DNA of 14,501 bases from Mycoemilia scoparia (lineage: Eukaryota > Kickxellomycota > Kickxellomycetes > Kickxellales > Kickxellaceae), in assembly GCA_027575805.1 (NCBI GenBank), contig JANBPU010000369.1, positions 1 through 14,501 on the forward strand. Reading direction: 5' to 3'. The notes under the pieces are model-generated. The model did no database searches. It was given only the letters and a program-made list of their open reading frames with translations, and was not told where the DNA came from. Of this stretch, positions 1 to 8,296 are shown in pieces. The translations under genes and the position numbers were made by a program. Every line of letters starts with the position of its first letter. Position 1 is the stretch's first letter.

Positions 1-76
<76 letters not shown>
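1..76. repeat. (TAA)n microsatellite
   Basis: About 25 uninterrupted TAA units start at the window edge, so the true length is unknown. No gene reading frame crosses it. The run has no interruptions, which suggests a young or still length-variable tract. Confidence 0.98.
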
Positions 77-1066
77 TTTGGCTGAAAATTTAATATGGTC
101 ATTGCATTAGCACAGATGATTAATTGAATTAGCATAGGATGTTCATGGAATAATCAAGTTGTTTTTATATTTAAAAGCATTTATTGTAAAAGCGGGTAAA
201 TATAAATATACTAGTAAGAGTAAAACGTTGCTGAGCTTTGGTTGGTTAAATTTTGCAAAGCCTTAGAGATAAATTGGTTCCTAGGAGCTTCGTGCGGATC
301 GTTTGATAATTAGGCCAAAATCTGAGGACATGTTTCAATGTACCATGCATTCGATTCCAGCTGGGATTTTATTATTTAGTAATGGACTTTGATTATTTTC
401 ATAATCTAATCTTTTCTATAATGCTAATTAGCCACAACACAAATTTACGCAGCCGCAGTCAGTGATGATTAATGTGATTGGATTTCAACGCATGATCATT
501 TTTTTGGTTGAAACCTGTGTGTGTGTTTGAGTGGGCGAGTGGTTTGTATTGGGTTTTGGCTAATGGCAAATTACCAATTTTGCTACTTTGTGTGGGTCTG
601 TCTGTATGTTGGCTATGCCTGTTAATAAATGCGATTTACTACCACAGCTGCTGGCTGGTATTGGAAGAAAAAATAAAATATTTTTTGTGACCCAAATATC
701 GTTTTTGACTTTTTTATCAATCATTCATTATCTTTTACCTAAAGTATATTCAAGGTTTGTATTTTTGTCTGTTCTTTTTTGAGGACAAGCCAAACCCCCC
801 TCTACCCCTTTTTTCTCTTTTTTACATTCTTGTAAAAAATTTGATTGGTTTACGTCAATTTGTATTTTAGCTTCGATTCATTTTGAGCTTCTTTCATACC
901 TATTCACTCGCACGCACGCACACACGCATAGCTGAAATAATAAAAAGATAGAGCATAGAAAATATTGTGAATACGTAGCATAATATCGTTCGTAAAAGAA
1001 AGGTAATTTGCATCACTCTTATGCACCTATCAATTCAATATTTTCAAAGTTATTTTCTAGTTCATT
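77..1066. other. gene-free stretch upstream of the poly(A) polymerase gene
   Basis: AT-rich sequence with no convincing coding region; the short frames here are low-complexity or hydrophobic chance frames. A pyrimidine-rich tract (about 789-830), a CA/CG-rich run (about 909-926) and a weak TATA-like site (938-947) lie in the last 300 bases and probably belong to the promoter of the gene starting at 1067. A possible 5'-leader intron runs from a GTAATT at 1003 to a TTTTCTAG ending at 1060, just before the start codon; its branch point is weak. Confidence 0.6.
938..947 (+). promoter_or_regulatory. weak TATA-like element of the Trf4-like gene
   Basis: An AATAATAAAAAG-type AT-rich site lies about 126 bases before the ATG at 1067. 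That is close to the 115-153 base spacing of the clearer TATA boxes of the other genes in the window. The match to TATAAA is poor, so this is mainly inferred from position. Confidence 0.3.
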
Positions 1067-4000
1067 ATGCTGGTTAACTTTCCTTGCAAATTTCGACAAA
1101 TTAAACCAAATTCATCCCATTCTTGTGTTATAGATAGACTAATATATGATATGGGAGAAATAGACGACAGTGCTGATTTTGTGGGCTTTGTTTCTTCACC
1201 GTCCGAACACTCTTTAAGCAATGACGAAGGTTCAGTAGTGACGATATCTGATTCTGAGAGTTATTCGAGTTATGATAGTCAAGATTACAGCGATTTTAAT
1301 AGTGATGAGGGAATAATCGATCGTGAGCAGGTTGGAAAGGAATATTCTCGCTCTATTTCCAACAACACCACTATCAGTCATGGAGAAGAAGAACAAGGAA
1401 GAGGAGGTGCTGCTGCTGCTGCTGCTGTTAAACGTAAGAGGAAAAGATCTTCAAGCATATCTTCACAGCAGACTGATTCATCAGTGGTTAGTATGGATCA
1501 GATGTCCGATTCATTTAATTGGACTGATGAGCATAATGGTACAAAGAAAGTTGGAGAGAATGGCGCTGGGGGAAGTGATCGTGAAGAAGGAGAGCTAGTG
1601 GAAGATGGCGAGATTATTAATATTCCCACCACGCCAAATGCTGCCAATAGTAAACAAAGCAATGAGGAGGGCGAAGTTGTCGTTCTATCATCAGATGTAG
1701 CAGAAAAGACTCCTAAAAAGCCAAAAGAAACACCCAAGGGAAAAAATAAAAAGAAAACACCGAAGCAGTCAAAAGTGTTTGAGATCCCAAAAAGAAATGA
1801 TGGTGAATACAAGTATTGCTTTGATGGCCAACCATTGCCTCCCTGGTTGGAGGGCAGAAAGAAACTTGGGATAAGCAGTGAAGATAATAACGCAAGAGGA
1901 AGACGCATGGGCAGCAGAAACCCGGTGCCCGATATATGCAAAATGCTAAATGAGGAAGTCGAAGCATTTGTCGAGTATATATCGCCTACTGCTGAGGAGC
2001 ATCAAGTCCGTGAGTGGGTGGTACTTAAGCTACAAAGGGCCATGGATAGACTATTTTCGCCAAAGGAGGGCAAAACTGCTGTGGTCCGGGTGTTTGGTAG
2101 CTTTGACACTAAGCTGTATCTTCCAACCGGTGATATCGACGTTACGGTTCTTATAACAAATACAAAAACTGGAACTAAGTGCCTGGAGTATGATGAAAAA
2201 GTTAGAATTCGCAAACTTTTGTACAAGATGGCAAAGATCCTCAAGCAGTGTGGATTTTGTACAAACTGCGAAGTCATTGCATCAGCCAGAGTGCCAATCA
2301 TTAAAACCAGAGAGAGAATTACCAATATTGCTATTGATATCTCCGTTAATGCTGATAGCGGGCTGGGTTCGGCTGATATTGTAAAGGATTTTGCCGAAAA
2401 GAAGTTTCCTGGTAGTTTGCGTGCCATGGTTTTGGTCATCAAGCAATTCTTGTTGCAGAGAGAAATGAATGAAGTTTATACTGGCGGTATGAGTTCCTAT
2501 GCCGTCGTTTTGCTACTGGTTAGTTTGCTACAGATGCATCCCCGTATCCAAAGCCACGAGATTGATCCAGCATCCAACCTCGGTATCCTTCTGTGCGAGT
2601 TTTTTGAACTTTATGGTAAACGATTTAATTACGAAAAGGTTGGAATAAGTGTTATTGATAATGGATCTTATTTTGATAAGCGAGAATATGGATTTTTACA
2701 ACCTCGACAACCCTATTTGCTTACAATCGAGGATCCACATGACCAAACAAATGATGTGACGAAGGGAACGTTTGGTATAGTCAGGATCAGGAGTACCTTT
2801 GGTGGAGCTTTTGATTTGTTGTGTAACTCGATTTACACTTACCACCAAGTCCGTTCAATTGGATATGCCCTACATGAAGAGTATGCAGTAAGGGATGTTA
2901 TGGAGAAGCAGGGTTCATCTAAAAAGCACAGAAAGATGCCATCGTCAATGAACAGTCCTAATAATAAATCATATAATTCTAAGCCAAAAACCAGGTATTC
3001 TAGAGATCCTAATGCCCCTGTGAGCTTTTTGTCGAGCATCCTCAAGGTTAAGAATGAGGTCATCAAGTTCCGTAAAAAGATGGCAGAGATCTTTTACAGC
3101 AATACCTTCCAGAATGATTTGGGTGTTACGTTTATTCCAAGATTTGTGTCTAGCTTACCGCCAACCACATTGCCTTCTGAACTAAATTCCGAACAGGATG
3201 ATGTGGCCAATGGCACTGATGGTCGCAATAACAACCAGAATAGAGGAGGCGCTCAACAAGCAAGTAGCAACAGCCTTTATGCAAAGGATATGTCTGACCT
3301 GTCATTTTCGTTTGGTCAAAACGACACCGCACAGGCTTTTAATAATACACACGGCCATAGTAATAGTAATAATAATAATAATCATCATCATCATGTTACT
3401 GCAATGCAAGCCCATCAGCCTAACGACGAGTACGACTTTTATTCTGATGTCGAGTATGATGATAATCAGTATGAGCCTGAATCCGATCCAGCCTACATTT
3501 CAGATTCGGGGTCTGAAGAGGATAGCCGATATCACCAGACTGCTGCCCCTCACATGCCCAACAGAGGAAACTATATGCACCAGGGTGGAAGAGGGGGGCC
3601 ACATTCTCAAGGTAATAAAAACCATCCTCACCAAAACCACAGCCAAGTTGGACCAACAGTCAATATGGTTGGAAATCAAAATGCATCCGATGCGATTCTG
3701 GAGTCGGTTTCGAAACTAAACCCCCTTGGTTTTGCCTATAGTATAGCTGCAGAAGCAGCAGCCGTGGCCGCAACAACAGCAAATCCGAATTCGGGGATGA
3801 TGTTACCAGCATATCCGAATAACAACAACAACCAGCACTCATTACCGCCTACGAGTAGACCCTACGATAAGAATGGAAATAAGCATGGTGGAAGCAGCAA
3901 TGGTGTAGCGCTACCTCCATCGTTTGTTAGACCTAATGGACCACAACTTACAAGCGCCACACCACCCACAAACATTGTACCAGCTAATTCGATTTTTAAC

Positions 4001-4417
4001 CCATTCCAAAAAAGAAATATAATGCCACATAACCATAGTGGTGGCCCAATGCAACCGCGACCACCACATCCTCAACAACAACACCGCCACCAGCAACAGA
4101 GAAGACAAAGGGCACCACCACAAATGATGATGGGAGGTGGTGGAATACCACGGCCACCACCAAATCAATATAGCGGCGGTTCTGGATGTTCAAATCCCTA
4201 TATGCAAACAAATAAAACTAAATCGAGAGCGCCTAAAAATAAGAGTCATACTAATACCAGCAAATATAACAAGAACACCAATCACAGCACCGCTACCAAT
4301 GGTGTTAATAAAAAGAAGGGAGGTAAAAAGAAAAAGAAGCCAGTATTCCAAAAACCTATCCCTTCTCCTTCAAACATGACAACGATGGTAAGTAAACATC
4401 CTCCTATCATTTTATGA
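1067..4417 (+). CDS. TRF4/PAPD5-like non-canonical poly(A) RNA polymerase
   Basis: This 1116-residue protein is a DNA polymerase beta-like nucleotidyltransferase of the Trf4/Cid1 group. Family members add short poly(A) tails to nuclear RNAs and, in the TRAMP complex, mark them for the exosome. The signature GSFDTKLYLPTGDID is at 344-358, giving catalytic D356 and D358; the third acidic residue is D424 in NIAIDISVN. A central helical domain follows (about 455-500), then a PAP-associated domain (about 505-590). The N-terminal third is acidic and serine-rich with KRKRKR at 122-127, a poly-A run and a second basic stretch near 217-236, consistent with nuclear import. The C-terminal 500 residues are disordered (N, H, Q, P and G rich) and end in a lysine-rich patch. 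Yeast Trf4 is about 584 residues, so the tails nearly double it. Met29 (1151), starting MGEIDDSADF, is an alternative start. A consensus donor near the end may change the last residues. The family assignment is firm; TRAMP membership is inferred. Confidence 0.93.
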   Translation: MLVNFPCKFRQIKPNSSHSCVIDRLIYDMGEIDDSADFVGFVSSPSEHSLSNDEGSVVTISDSESYSSYDSQDYSDFNSDEGIIDREQVGKEYSRSISNNTTISHGEEEQGRGGAAAAAAVKRKRKRSSSISSQQTDSSVVSMDQMSDSFNWTDEHNGTKKVGENGAGGSDREEGELVEDGEIINIPTTPNAANSKQSNEEGEVVVLSSDVAEKTPKKPKETPKGKNKKKTPKQSKVFEIPKRNDGEYKYCFDGQPLPPWLEGRKKLGISSEDNNARGRRMGSRNPVPDICKMLNEEVEAFVEYISPTAEEHQVREWVVLKLQRAMDRLFSPKEGKTAVVRVFGSFDTKLYLPTGDIDVTVLITNTKTGTKCLEYDEKVRIRKLLYKMAKILKQCGFCTNCEVIASARVPIIKTRERITNIAIDISVNADSGLGSADIVKDFAEKKFPGSLRAMVLVIKQFLLQREMNEVYTGGMSSYAVVLLLVSLLQMHPRIQSHEIDPASNLGILLCEFFELYGKRFNYEKVGISVIDNGSYFDKREYGFLQPRQPYLLTIEDPHDQTNDVTKGTFGIVRIRSTFGGAFDLLCNSIYTYHQVRSIGYALHEEYAVRDVMEKQGSSKKHRKMPSSMNSPNNKSYNSKPKTRYSRDPNAPVSFLSSILKVKNEVIKFRKKMAEIFYSNTFQNDLGVTFIPRFVSSLPPTTLPSELNSEQDDVANGTDGRNNNQNRGGAQQASSNSLYAKDMSDLSFSFGQNDTAQAFNNTHGHSNSNNNNNHHHHVTAMQAHQPNDEYDFYSDVEYDDNQYEPESDPAYISDSGSEEDSRYHQTAAPHMPNRGNYMHQGGRGGPHSQGNKNHPHQNHSQVGPTVNMVGNQNASDAILESVSKLNPLGFAYSIAAEAAAVAATTANPNSGMMLPAYPNNNNNQHSLPPTSRPYDKNGNKHGGSSNGVALPPSFVRPNGPQLTSATPPTNIVPANSIFNPFQKRNIMPHNHSGGPMQPRPPHPQQQHRHQQQRRQRAPPQMMMGGGGIPRPPPNQYSGGSGCSNPYMQTNKTKSRAPKNKSHTNTSKYNKNTNHSTATNGVNKKKGGKKKKKPVFQKPIPSPSNMTTMVSKHPPIIL

Positions 4418-4480
4418 AATTAATAAAATTGGCGTTTGTGGTGTATGAAAATTCCGTGATAAACTAATAAGACTTATTAG
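4388..4480 (+). other. candidate terminal intron of the Trf4-like gene
   Basis: A perfect GTAAGT donor follows a complete ATG codon (phase 0). A branch-like ACTAATAA (about 4462-4469) and an acceptor ACTTATTAG ending at 4480 follow, giving a 93-base intron. Splicing would replace the unspliced ending VSKHPPIIL with IFGVGTMS and a TGA stop at 4505-4507. An AATAAA-like site (4422-4427) lies inside it. Both endings are open, so the sequence alone does not decide. Confidence 0.45.
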
Positions 4481-4813
4481 ATATTTGGAGTTGGAACCAT
4501 GAGTTGAGTGTAGTAATAGCAACACACCCAGTCGTGGCTATCTAGTCAACACTTCTTGCTGGATATTGTCCTGAGAAATAATTGTTTATATTCTGAATGT
4601 TTTTTAGTAATATTAGTTGTGTTAGTTATTGCGGTGGTCAACATGACCAAGAGTGATGAACTTGTGGATTTAATAAGGTAGGGTGTTCTTGTAAAGTTAG
4701 TTGTTGGTCTTTTTTAAATTAAATTTCTATTAGCAGTGTATAAGTCGGTCATTACAATTCTTATACTCTTTATTTTTAAAATACAAATTATTTTCATTAT
4801 CTGAATATGAAAA

Positions 4814-4899
4814 TGGGTAATTATTTTTGAAGGGTTAGTCGCTCATTTGGCTGTGATTGCTGCCCCTATAATTATTCACCCTTCAAAAGTTGGTACCCA
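4814..4899 (+). mobile_element. MITE-like inverted-repeat element, copy 1
   Basis: An 86-bp element has terminal inverted repeats starting TGGGTAATTATTTTTGAAGG on the left and the complement of TGGGTACCAACTTTTGAAGG on the right (18 of 22 end positions pair). It is flanked on both sides by the octamer TATGAAAA (4806-4813 and 4900-4907), a candidate target-site duplication. The inside shares CATTTGGCTG and GCCCCTATAATT with the reverse complement of copy 2, and GGGTTAGTC with that of copy 3. It has no coding capacity, so it would be non-autonomous. Confidence 0.8.
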
Positions 4900-5048
4900 T
4901 ATGAAAAGATGCAATGTTTTGTTTATTATCTCCTCCTCTCCAAAGAGACCAAGAAATTAAAGCCACATTTTATAGATGCCAAAAAAAACCAAATAAAAAT
5001 GCAGGTCAACAAAAGTTATGACCCATAACAACTTGATAAAAACACGGG

Positions 5049-5055
5049 TATAAAT
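5049..5055 (+). promoter_or_regulatory. TATA box of the MARVEL-like gene
   Basis: TATAAAT lies 145 bases before the ATG at 5194. A T-rich run and a CT-rich leader follow, which is where transcription would be expected to start. Confidence 0.6.
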
Positions 5056-5193
5056 TCTTTTTTTTTTTTCAGACGCGCCAGAGGGGGTGTGTGTGTGTGT
5101 TTCAACCATTTACTTCTCTTCAAAATTCTTTTATTCTTTTAACATCTGTTTATATCTGCATATTCATCTATTTGTTTTCTATCACGAATCCCA

Positions 5194-5934
5194 ATGAAAG
5201 CACTATCATCGTCCCAAGGCAAACTTTACCTTGCAAATTTCGCAGCCTTCATGGTTCTAACCGTATTGGTGTTTTGTATCAGCTGCGGAGTAGTCGCGAA
5301 ATTCAAAAAGACCCAGCAAGATTTCACCTATAACCGCGAAGCGGCCTACTACATTTTCGTGACCCTAATAACCATACTCCTCTCTCCAATCCAGTTTGAT
5401 GTTTCGTCCAAACTTCGACCCCTGTTTAGCGCAATGCCACTCAGTCAGCCGGGAATGGGCCGCCTCGTTACAAATTCGGTTCTTGCCGTGTTTTGGTTTG
5501 CTGCCATAATTGCGGGAGCCGTTGGTGGTGGAAAGAGCTCATGCAAAGGGTTTAGTAACTGCCAGGCTTACAAAGCGGCCGTTGCCTTTTCGTGGTTCGC
5601 CTTTGCTTCTTTGTGCTTTTTGTGGTGGAGTTCTTTGAAGAGGTTTAGTACGGTTAAGCTTGCTAATGGAGAAGTGGGTAGTGGTGGGATTGGGCCAAAT
5701 AGTGGAGCTGGAATCGAAAGCAAATATACACTTAATAGTGGAAGTGGTGTTGGTGGGGTTTCTAGCGCGCAACTTGAGAGCCAGAATCATTTTACACAGT
5801 CGCAGCAGACTTATAATAGTGCTGTCTATGCCCCATATCCTCCACAACATCAGCAGGATCAGTATCCTCCTTCACAGCAGCAATATCCACAACAACAACA
5901 ACAACAACAACAGCAGCAGCAACTACAATATTAG
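5194..5934 (+). CDS. four-helix MARVEL-like membrane protein with Q-rich tail
   Basis: This 246-residue protein has four predicted membrane segments at about 11-34, 49-66, 91-112 and 125-146. There is a short basic cytosolic-type loop (AKFKK) after the first and a cysteine pair (C117, C123) in the loop between helices three and four. This matches fungal MARVEL/Nce102-like proteins, which organise plasma-membrane domains. The C-terminal 95 residues are soluble: a G, S and N-rich linker, repeated YPP-type segments and a polyglutamine run near 233-243 encoded by mixed CAA and CAG codons. The start is chosen because helix one begins 10 residues later and a CT-rich leader precedes it. No signal peptide is seen; helix one would serve as the membrane signal. 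The family call rests on topology and the loop pattern, not on a catalytic motif. The exact role is unknown. Confidence 0.72.
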   Translation: MKALSSSQGKLYLANFAAFMVLTVLVFCISCGVVAKFKKTQQDFTYNREAAYYIFVTLITILLSPIQFDVSSKLRPLFSAMPLSQPGMGRLVTNSVLAVFWFAAIIAGAVGGGKSSCKGFSNCQAYKAAVAFSWFAFASLCFLWWSSLKRFSTVKLANGEVGSGGIGPNSGAGIESKYTLNSGSGVGGVSSAQLESQNHFTQSQQTYNSAVYAPYPPQHQQDQYPPSQQQYPQQQQQQQQQQQLQY

Positions 5935-6098
5935 TGACATAAGAAAAGACGTAGTACCACAAAAATTCGCAAAGTCGTGTGTTATAATATGATATTCTGG
6001 TGATTCAAATTTCTCCTTAAAGCTGGAGTTACGGCGGTTTTTGATAATTTACAAGAGAGATTGTGACGGATCAACTCATTCACTCATCCCAATAATAT

Positions 6099-6116
6099 TC
6101 ATACACCGGTGTATGA
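6099..6116. repeat. 18-bp perfect palindrome
   Basis: TCATACACCGGTGTATGA is self-complementary over all 18 bases and lies 165 bases past the MARVEL-like stop codon. Its right half (GTATGAGC, 6111-6118) also pairs with GCTCATAC at 6163-6170, so two alternative foldings are possible. Confidence 0.95.
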
Positions 6117-6192
6117 GCATTGAATTTTCAAAAGGCCAATGTTATCGATTTCTGTGAAATTCGCTCATACTTGGTCCAGCAGTTTTCTTGGC

Positions 6193-6210
6193 TGATGATG
6201 ATCATCATCA
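6193..6210. repeat. 18-bp perfect palindrome of ATG/CAT units
   Basis: TGATGATGATCATCATCA is fully self-complementary. It is made of trinucleotide units, so it may have arisen from a simple repeat. Confidence 0.95.
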
Positions 6211-6922
6211 TCCAGTACTTGCACAAAACGATGATTAAATAATAAGCTGAGAAGCCTCTCTCTCTCTCTGTCTGTTTTTCCTGTGATGACACCAAATGTA
6301 TGTTGTTATTACCGCCAACACACAAAGTGGCGATGGTGGTTCGTAAAGTATACAGAGCAATAGTGTTAAATATAGTAATATTAGTTTAAAAGTTTGCTTG
6401 TTTTGGATTTAGTTTAATCTTTTTTTTTCAATGTGTCTGAAATAAATGAATTCGTTTCAATGCTAAATTAATGATAATAATATGATCAGTTTATGTATGA
6501 TGGATAGTTGGTTGGTAAATTGGTGTACCTGGATTCTATTACGCCTTGGATTATAATGTAGATTTCTAAGTGTTGTTACTAAAAGATTACTATGATGTAC
6601 GTGAACATGCTTTGTTATTAGTACGGGAGTAATTTTTTCTCTTTTTGTTATCTGATTTTCAATTATAGCAACAGCAGAAGCATCAACAGAGCCGAATCAT
6701 AACACAGATCATTTTTGGCATCTCTTCTATCTTCATTTCTATTTGATATTATTGGATTTTGACACGGCATGTATTGCTTAATCATCAGTAAATTCATTTG
6801 AAAAATACTTTGATCTAATAGTTTCCTTTCGTCAAGAAGGTATTCTAAATTGACTGCTAGAAATGTGTGTGTACGTGTCTTTTTGAAGATGTGTTAGCTG
6901 ATGAATTTGTATAGCTGCGTTA

Positions 6923-6947
6923 ACTATTGATGATTGACATCAATAGT
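6923..6947. repeat. hairpin with 10-bp perfect arms
   Basis: ACTATTGATG and CATCAATAGT pair perfectly around the 5-base loop ATTGA. It lies about 310 bases before the next start codon. No following T-run marks it as a bacterial-type terminator, and none is expected here. Confidence 0.9.
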
Positions 6948-7140
6948 CACTCTCATTTAAAGGCTTTTGACATTTGGCGTCAACTAGACTTTGATTCCGG
7001 TTAAACTTTAGACAACACACACCATGTAGTAAATAACCACCTTTGACACGAAAATAAAACATTTTGAACAAGCTAACCTTGTTTCAGCTCTAGCATCAGG
7101 AAGTTGGATATCTTTTTTTGCAGATGGAGAAAGCAACGAT

Positions 7141-7148
7141 TATAAATA
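7141..7148 (+). promoter_or_regulatory. TATA box of the GX3-repeat protein gene
   Basis: TATAAATA lies 115 bases before the ATG at 7256. An AT and CT-rich leader ending in TTCTTTCAG and CT-rich sequence follows. The spacing supports 7256 as the true start. Confidence 0.6.
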
Positions 7149-7255
7149 GAGGAGAATAGAACCACAGCAATGTTCTACATTATCAACATTGATACCTATA
7201 TATATATTACACTACTCTTATATTCTTTCAGCGATCCACCTTCTTATTCCTAGCC

Positions 7256-8296
7256 ATGTCGACTCAAAAGAACAGCGCCAATAACACGGACGTCACAAAA
7301 GCCAAGAATAGCGAACATCTCCAAAGTTCCCTTAGCGGTAGTAGTAGCAGCAGCAGCAACAACAACAACAGCGAGAGTATGGAAGGCAATAGCTTCTATA
7401 GGAACTATATAGATACTAGACCACCACTGCCTCTGGTTAGTATGCTAACTAATGTCAGCCCTCCGCCATCGTCATCCCTATCGCAATCTCGGCTCCTTGG
7501 TAATAACGACAATAATAACGATGATAATGGTGTTGGACAGAGCACCTTTGAGCCCAACCACTCTGGAAACAGTTTATCTAGTAAGAAACTTGACTTCAGC
7601 TATCTTGACGGATATAACGCTGGATATAGAGATGGGTACGGTGATGGATATAACCTCAGATCAAATTCTCCGCTGTTCCCTTATATATTTCAGCCCAAAC
7701 ACCGTCCTACTACTATCAACCATGCCCCGGTTCTAAAAGATGGGGGAAATGGCAGGTGTAACAGCCCAGACACCATTGAACGTATGTATAACCAACGTTG
7801 GGGTGAGAATAAACCTCTCGCCGACGAAACCGATTCAATGGAGGATGATGATCAGCTTTCCCACCATTCCGTAAAGTCTCTTCCGCTGCTATTCTCATCA
7901 CCAAATATTCTAGGTGAGCAAGAATGTACAGCAGGCTGTTATTTTAGTTTGCCACCTTCTCCGACTAAAGCTGGGCCCTGGATACGTAGGGTACAATGGG
8001 AAGACCTCTTTGAGTATATCCAAACTGAGAGGCAGTCTTTTGACGAACCCGATTGTATTGAGAGCACTAACAGCAATACCGCTCGCGATTGGGCTGCTAG
8101 GGCCAACCATGAGACTGGCTTTGACTGTTTGGGTGAGAATTGGTCTCCTCTTAGGAGTGAACTCAGAAGGGGCGAAAATGACAATTCTAGCCTTAAACGT
8201 CAACGCAGTCTCCCAAGCTGTGGTGTCAATGATGATATTGGCAGTACTCTGGGTTATCCCTTGGGTAGTAAGATCAAAAGATCCCGCACTATCTAG
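7256..8296 (+). CDS. unrecognised disordered protein with a short GX3 glycine repeat
   Basis: I do not recognise this 346-residue protein. The first 60 residues are low-complexity with a serine run followed by asparagines. At 118-132 is DGYNAGYRDGYGDGY, four glycines spaced exactly four apart (119, 123, 127, 131), each followed by tyrosine. The same GX3 spacing marks the Yae1/Lto1 Fe-S cluster adaptor family, but that motif is longer (about ten units) and the rest of the protein does not resemble it. Then come proline-directed sites (NSPDT, PPSPTK), an acidic patch (about 193-199) and a more ordered, tryptophan-containing segment near 241-305 (WIRRVQWEDLFEYI, RDWAARANHETGFDCLGENW). The end is basic (KRQRSLPS, SKIKRSRTI), suggesting a nuclear signal. 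A TATA box and CT-rich leader upstream support expression and the chosen start. Function is unknown; a nuclear regulatory role is only an inference from composition. Confidence 0.75.
   Translation: MSTQKNSANNTDVTKAKNSEHLQSSLSGSSSSSSNNNNSESMEGNSFYRNYIDTRPPLPLVSMLTNVSPPPSSSLSQSRLLGNNDNNNDDNGVGQSTFEPNHSGNSLSSKKLDFSYLDGYNAGYRDGYGDGYNLRSNSPLFPYIFQPKHRPTTINHAPVLKDGGNGRCNSPDTIERMYNQRWGENKPLADETDSMEDDDQLSHHSVKSLPLLFSSPNILGEQECTAGCYFSLPPSPTKAGPWIRRVQWEDLFEYIQTERQSFDEPDCIESTNSNTARDWAARANHETGFDCLGENWSPLRSELRRGENDNSSLKRQRSLPSCGVNDDIGSTLGYPLGSKIKRSRTI

Larger units (their letters stand above)
4418..5193. other. intergenic region between the poly(A) polymerase and MARVEL-like genes
   Basis: No coding region is supported. 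It holds the possible last intron and exon of the upstream gene, a MITE-like element (4814-4899), a T-rich run with a TATA box (from 5049) and a short (GT)7 run at 5087-5100. The last 100 bases before the ATG at 5194 are CT-rich, a typical fungal transcription-start context. Confidence 0.6.
5935..7140. other. gene-free stretch with palindromes
   Basis: About 1.2 kb of AT-rich DNA has no supportable gene. The small minus-strand frame near 6128-6325 is read from microsatellite-like DNA. It contains a CT run (about 6256-6274), two 18-bp perfect palindromes (6099-6116, 6193-6210), an imperfect 60-bp stem-loop (6111-6170) and a 10-bp-arm hairpin (6923-6947). It must include the 3' end of the MARVEL-like transcript and the upstream region of the next gene. 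Confidence 0.6.

Noticed and set aside
508..782. Two short overlapping hydrophobic frames on the plus strand
   Set aside because: 60-64 residues in AT-rich DNA, Cys/Trp/Leu-rich with no family features, no promoter, overlapping in different frames.
1498..2442. Minus-strand frames of about 85-147 residues
   Set aside because: Lie wholly opposite the conserved Trf4 catalytic region and have no independent signal; they are antisense shadows.
3198..3719. 173-residue plus-strand frame
   Set aside because: Overlaps the disordered tail of the poly(A) polymerase in another frame; its Ile/Met runs come from the AAT/CAT repeats.
5888..5924. CAA/CAG repeat as a separate repeat element
   Set aside because: It is the in-frame polyglutamine tract of the MARVEL-like protein with mixed codons, and is described there.
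6128..6325. 65-residue minus-strand frame
   Set aside because: Built from a CT microsatellite and a CAT/ATG palindrome; no protein features.
7607..7651. Calling the 7256-8296 gene a Yae1 or Lto1 orthologue
   Set aside because: Only four GX3 units, and the rest of the protein and its length do not match those families.
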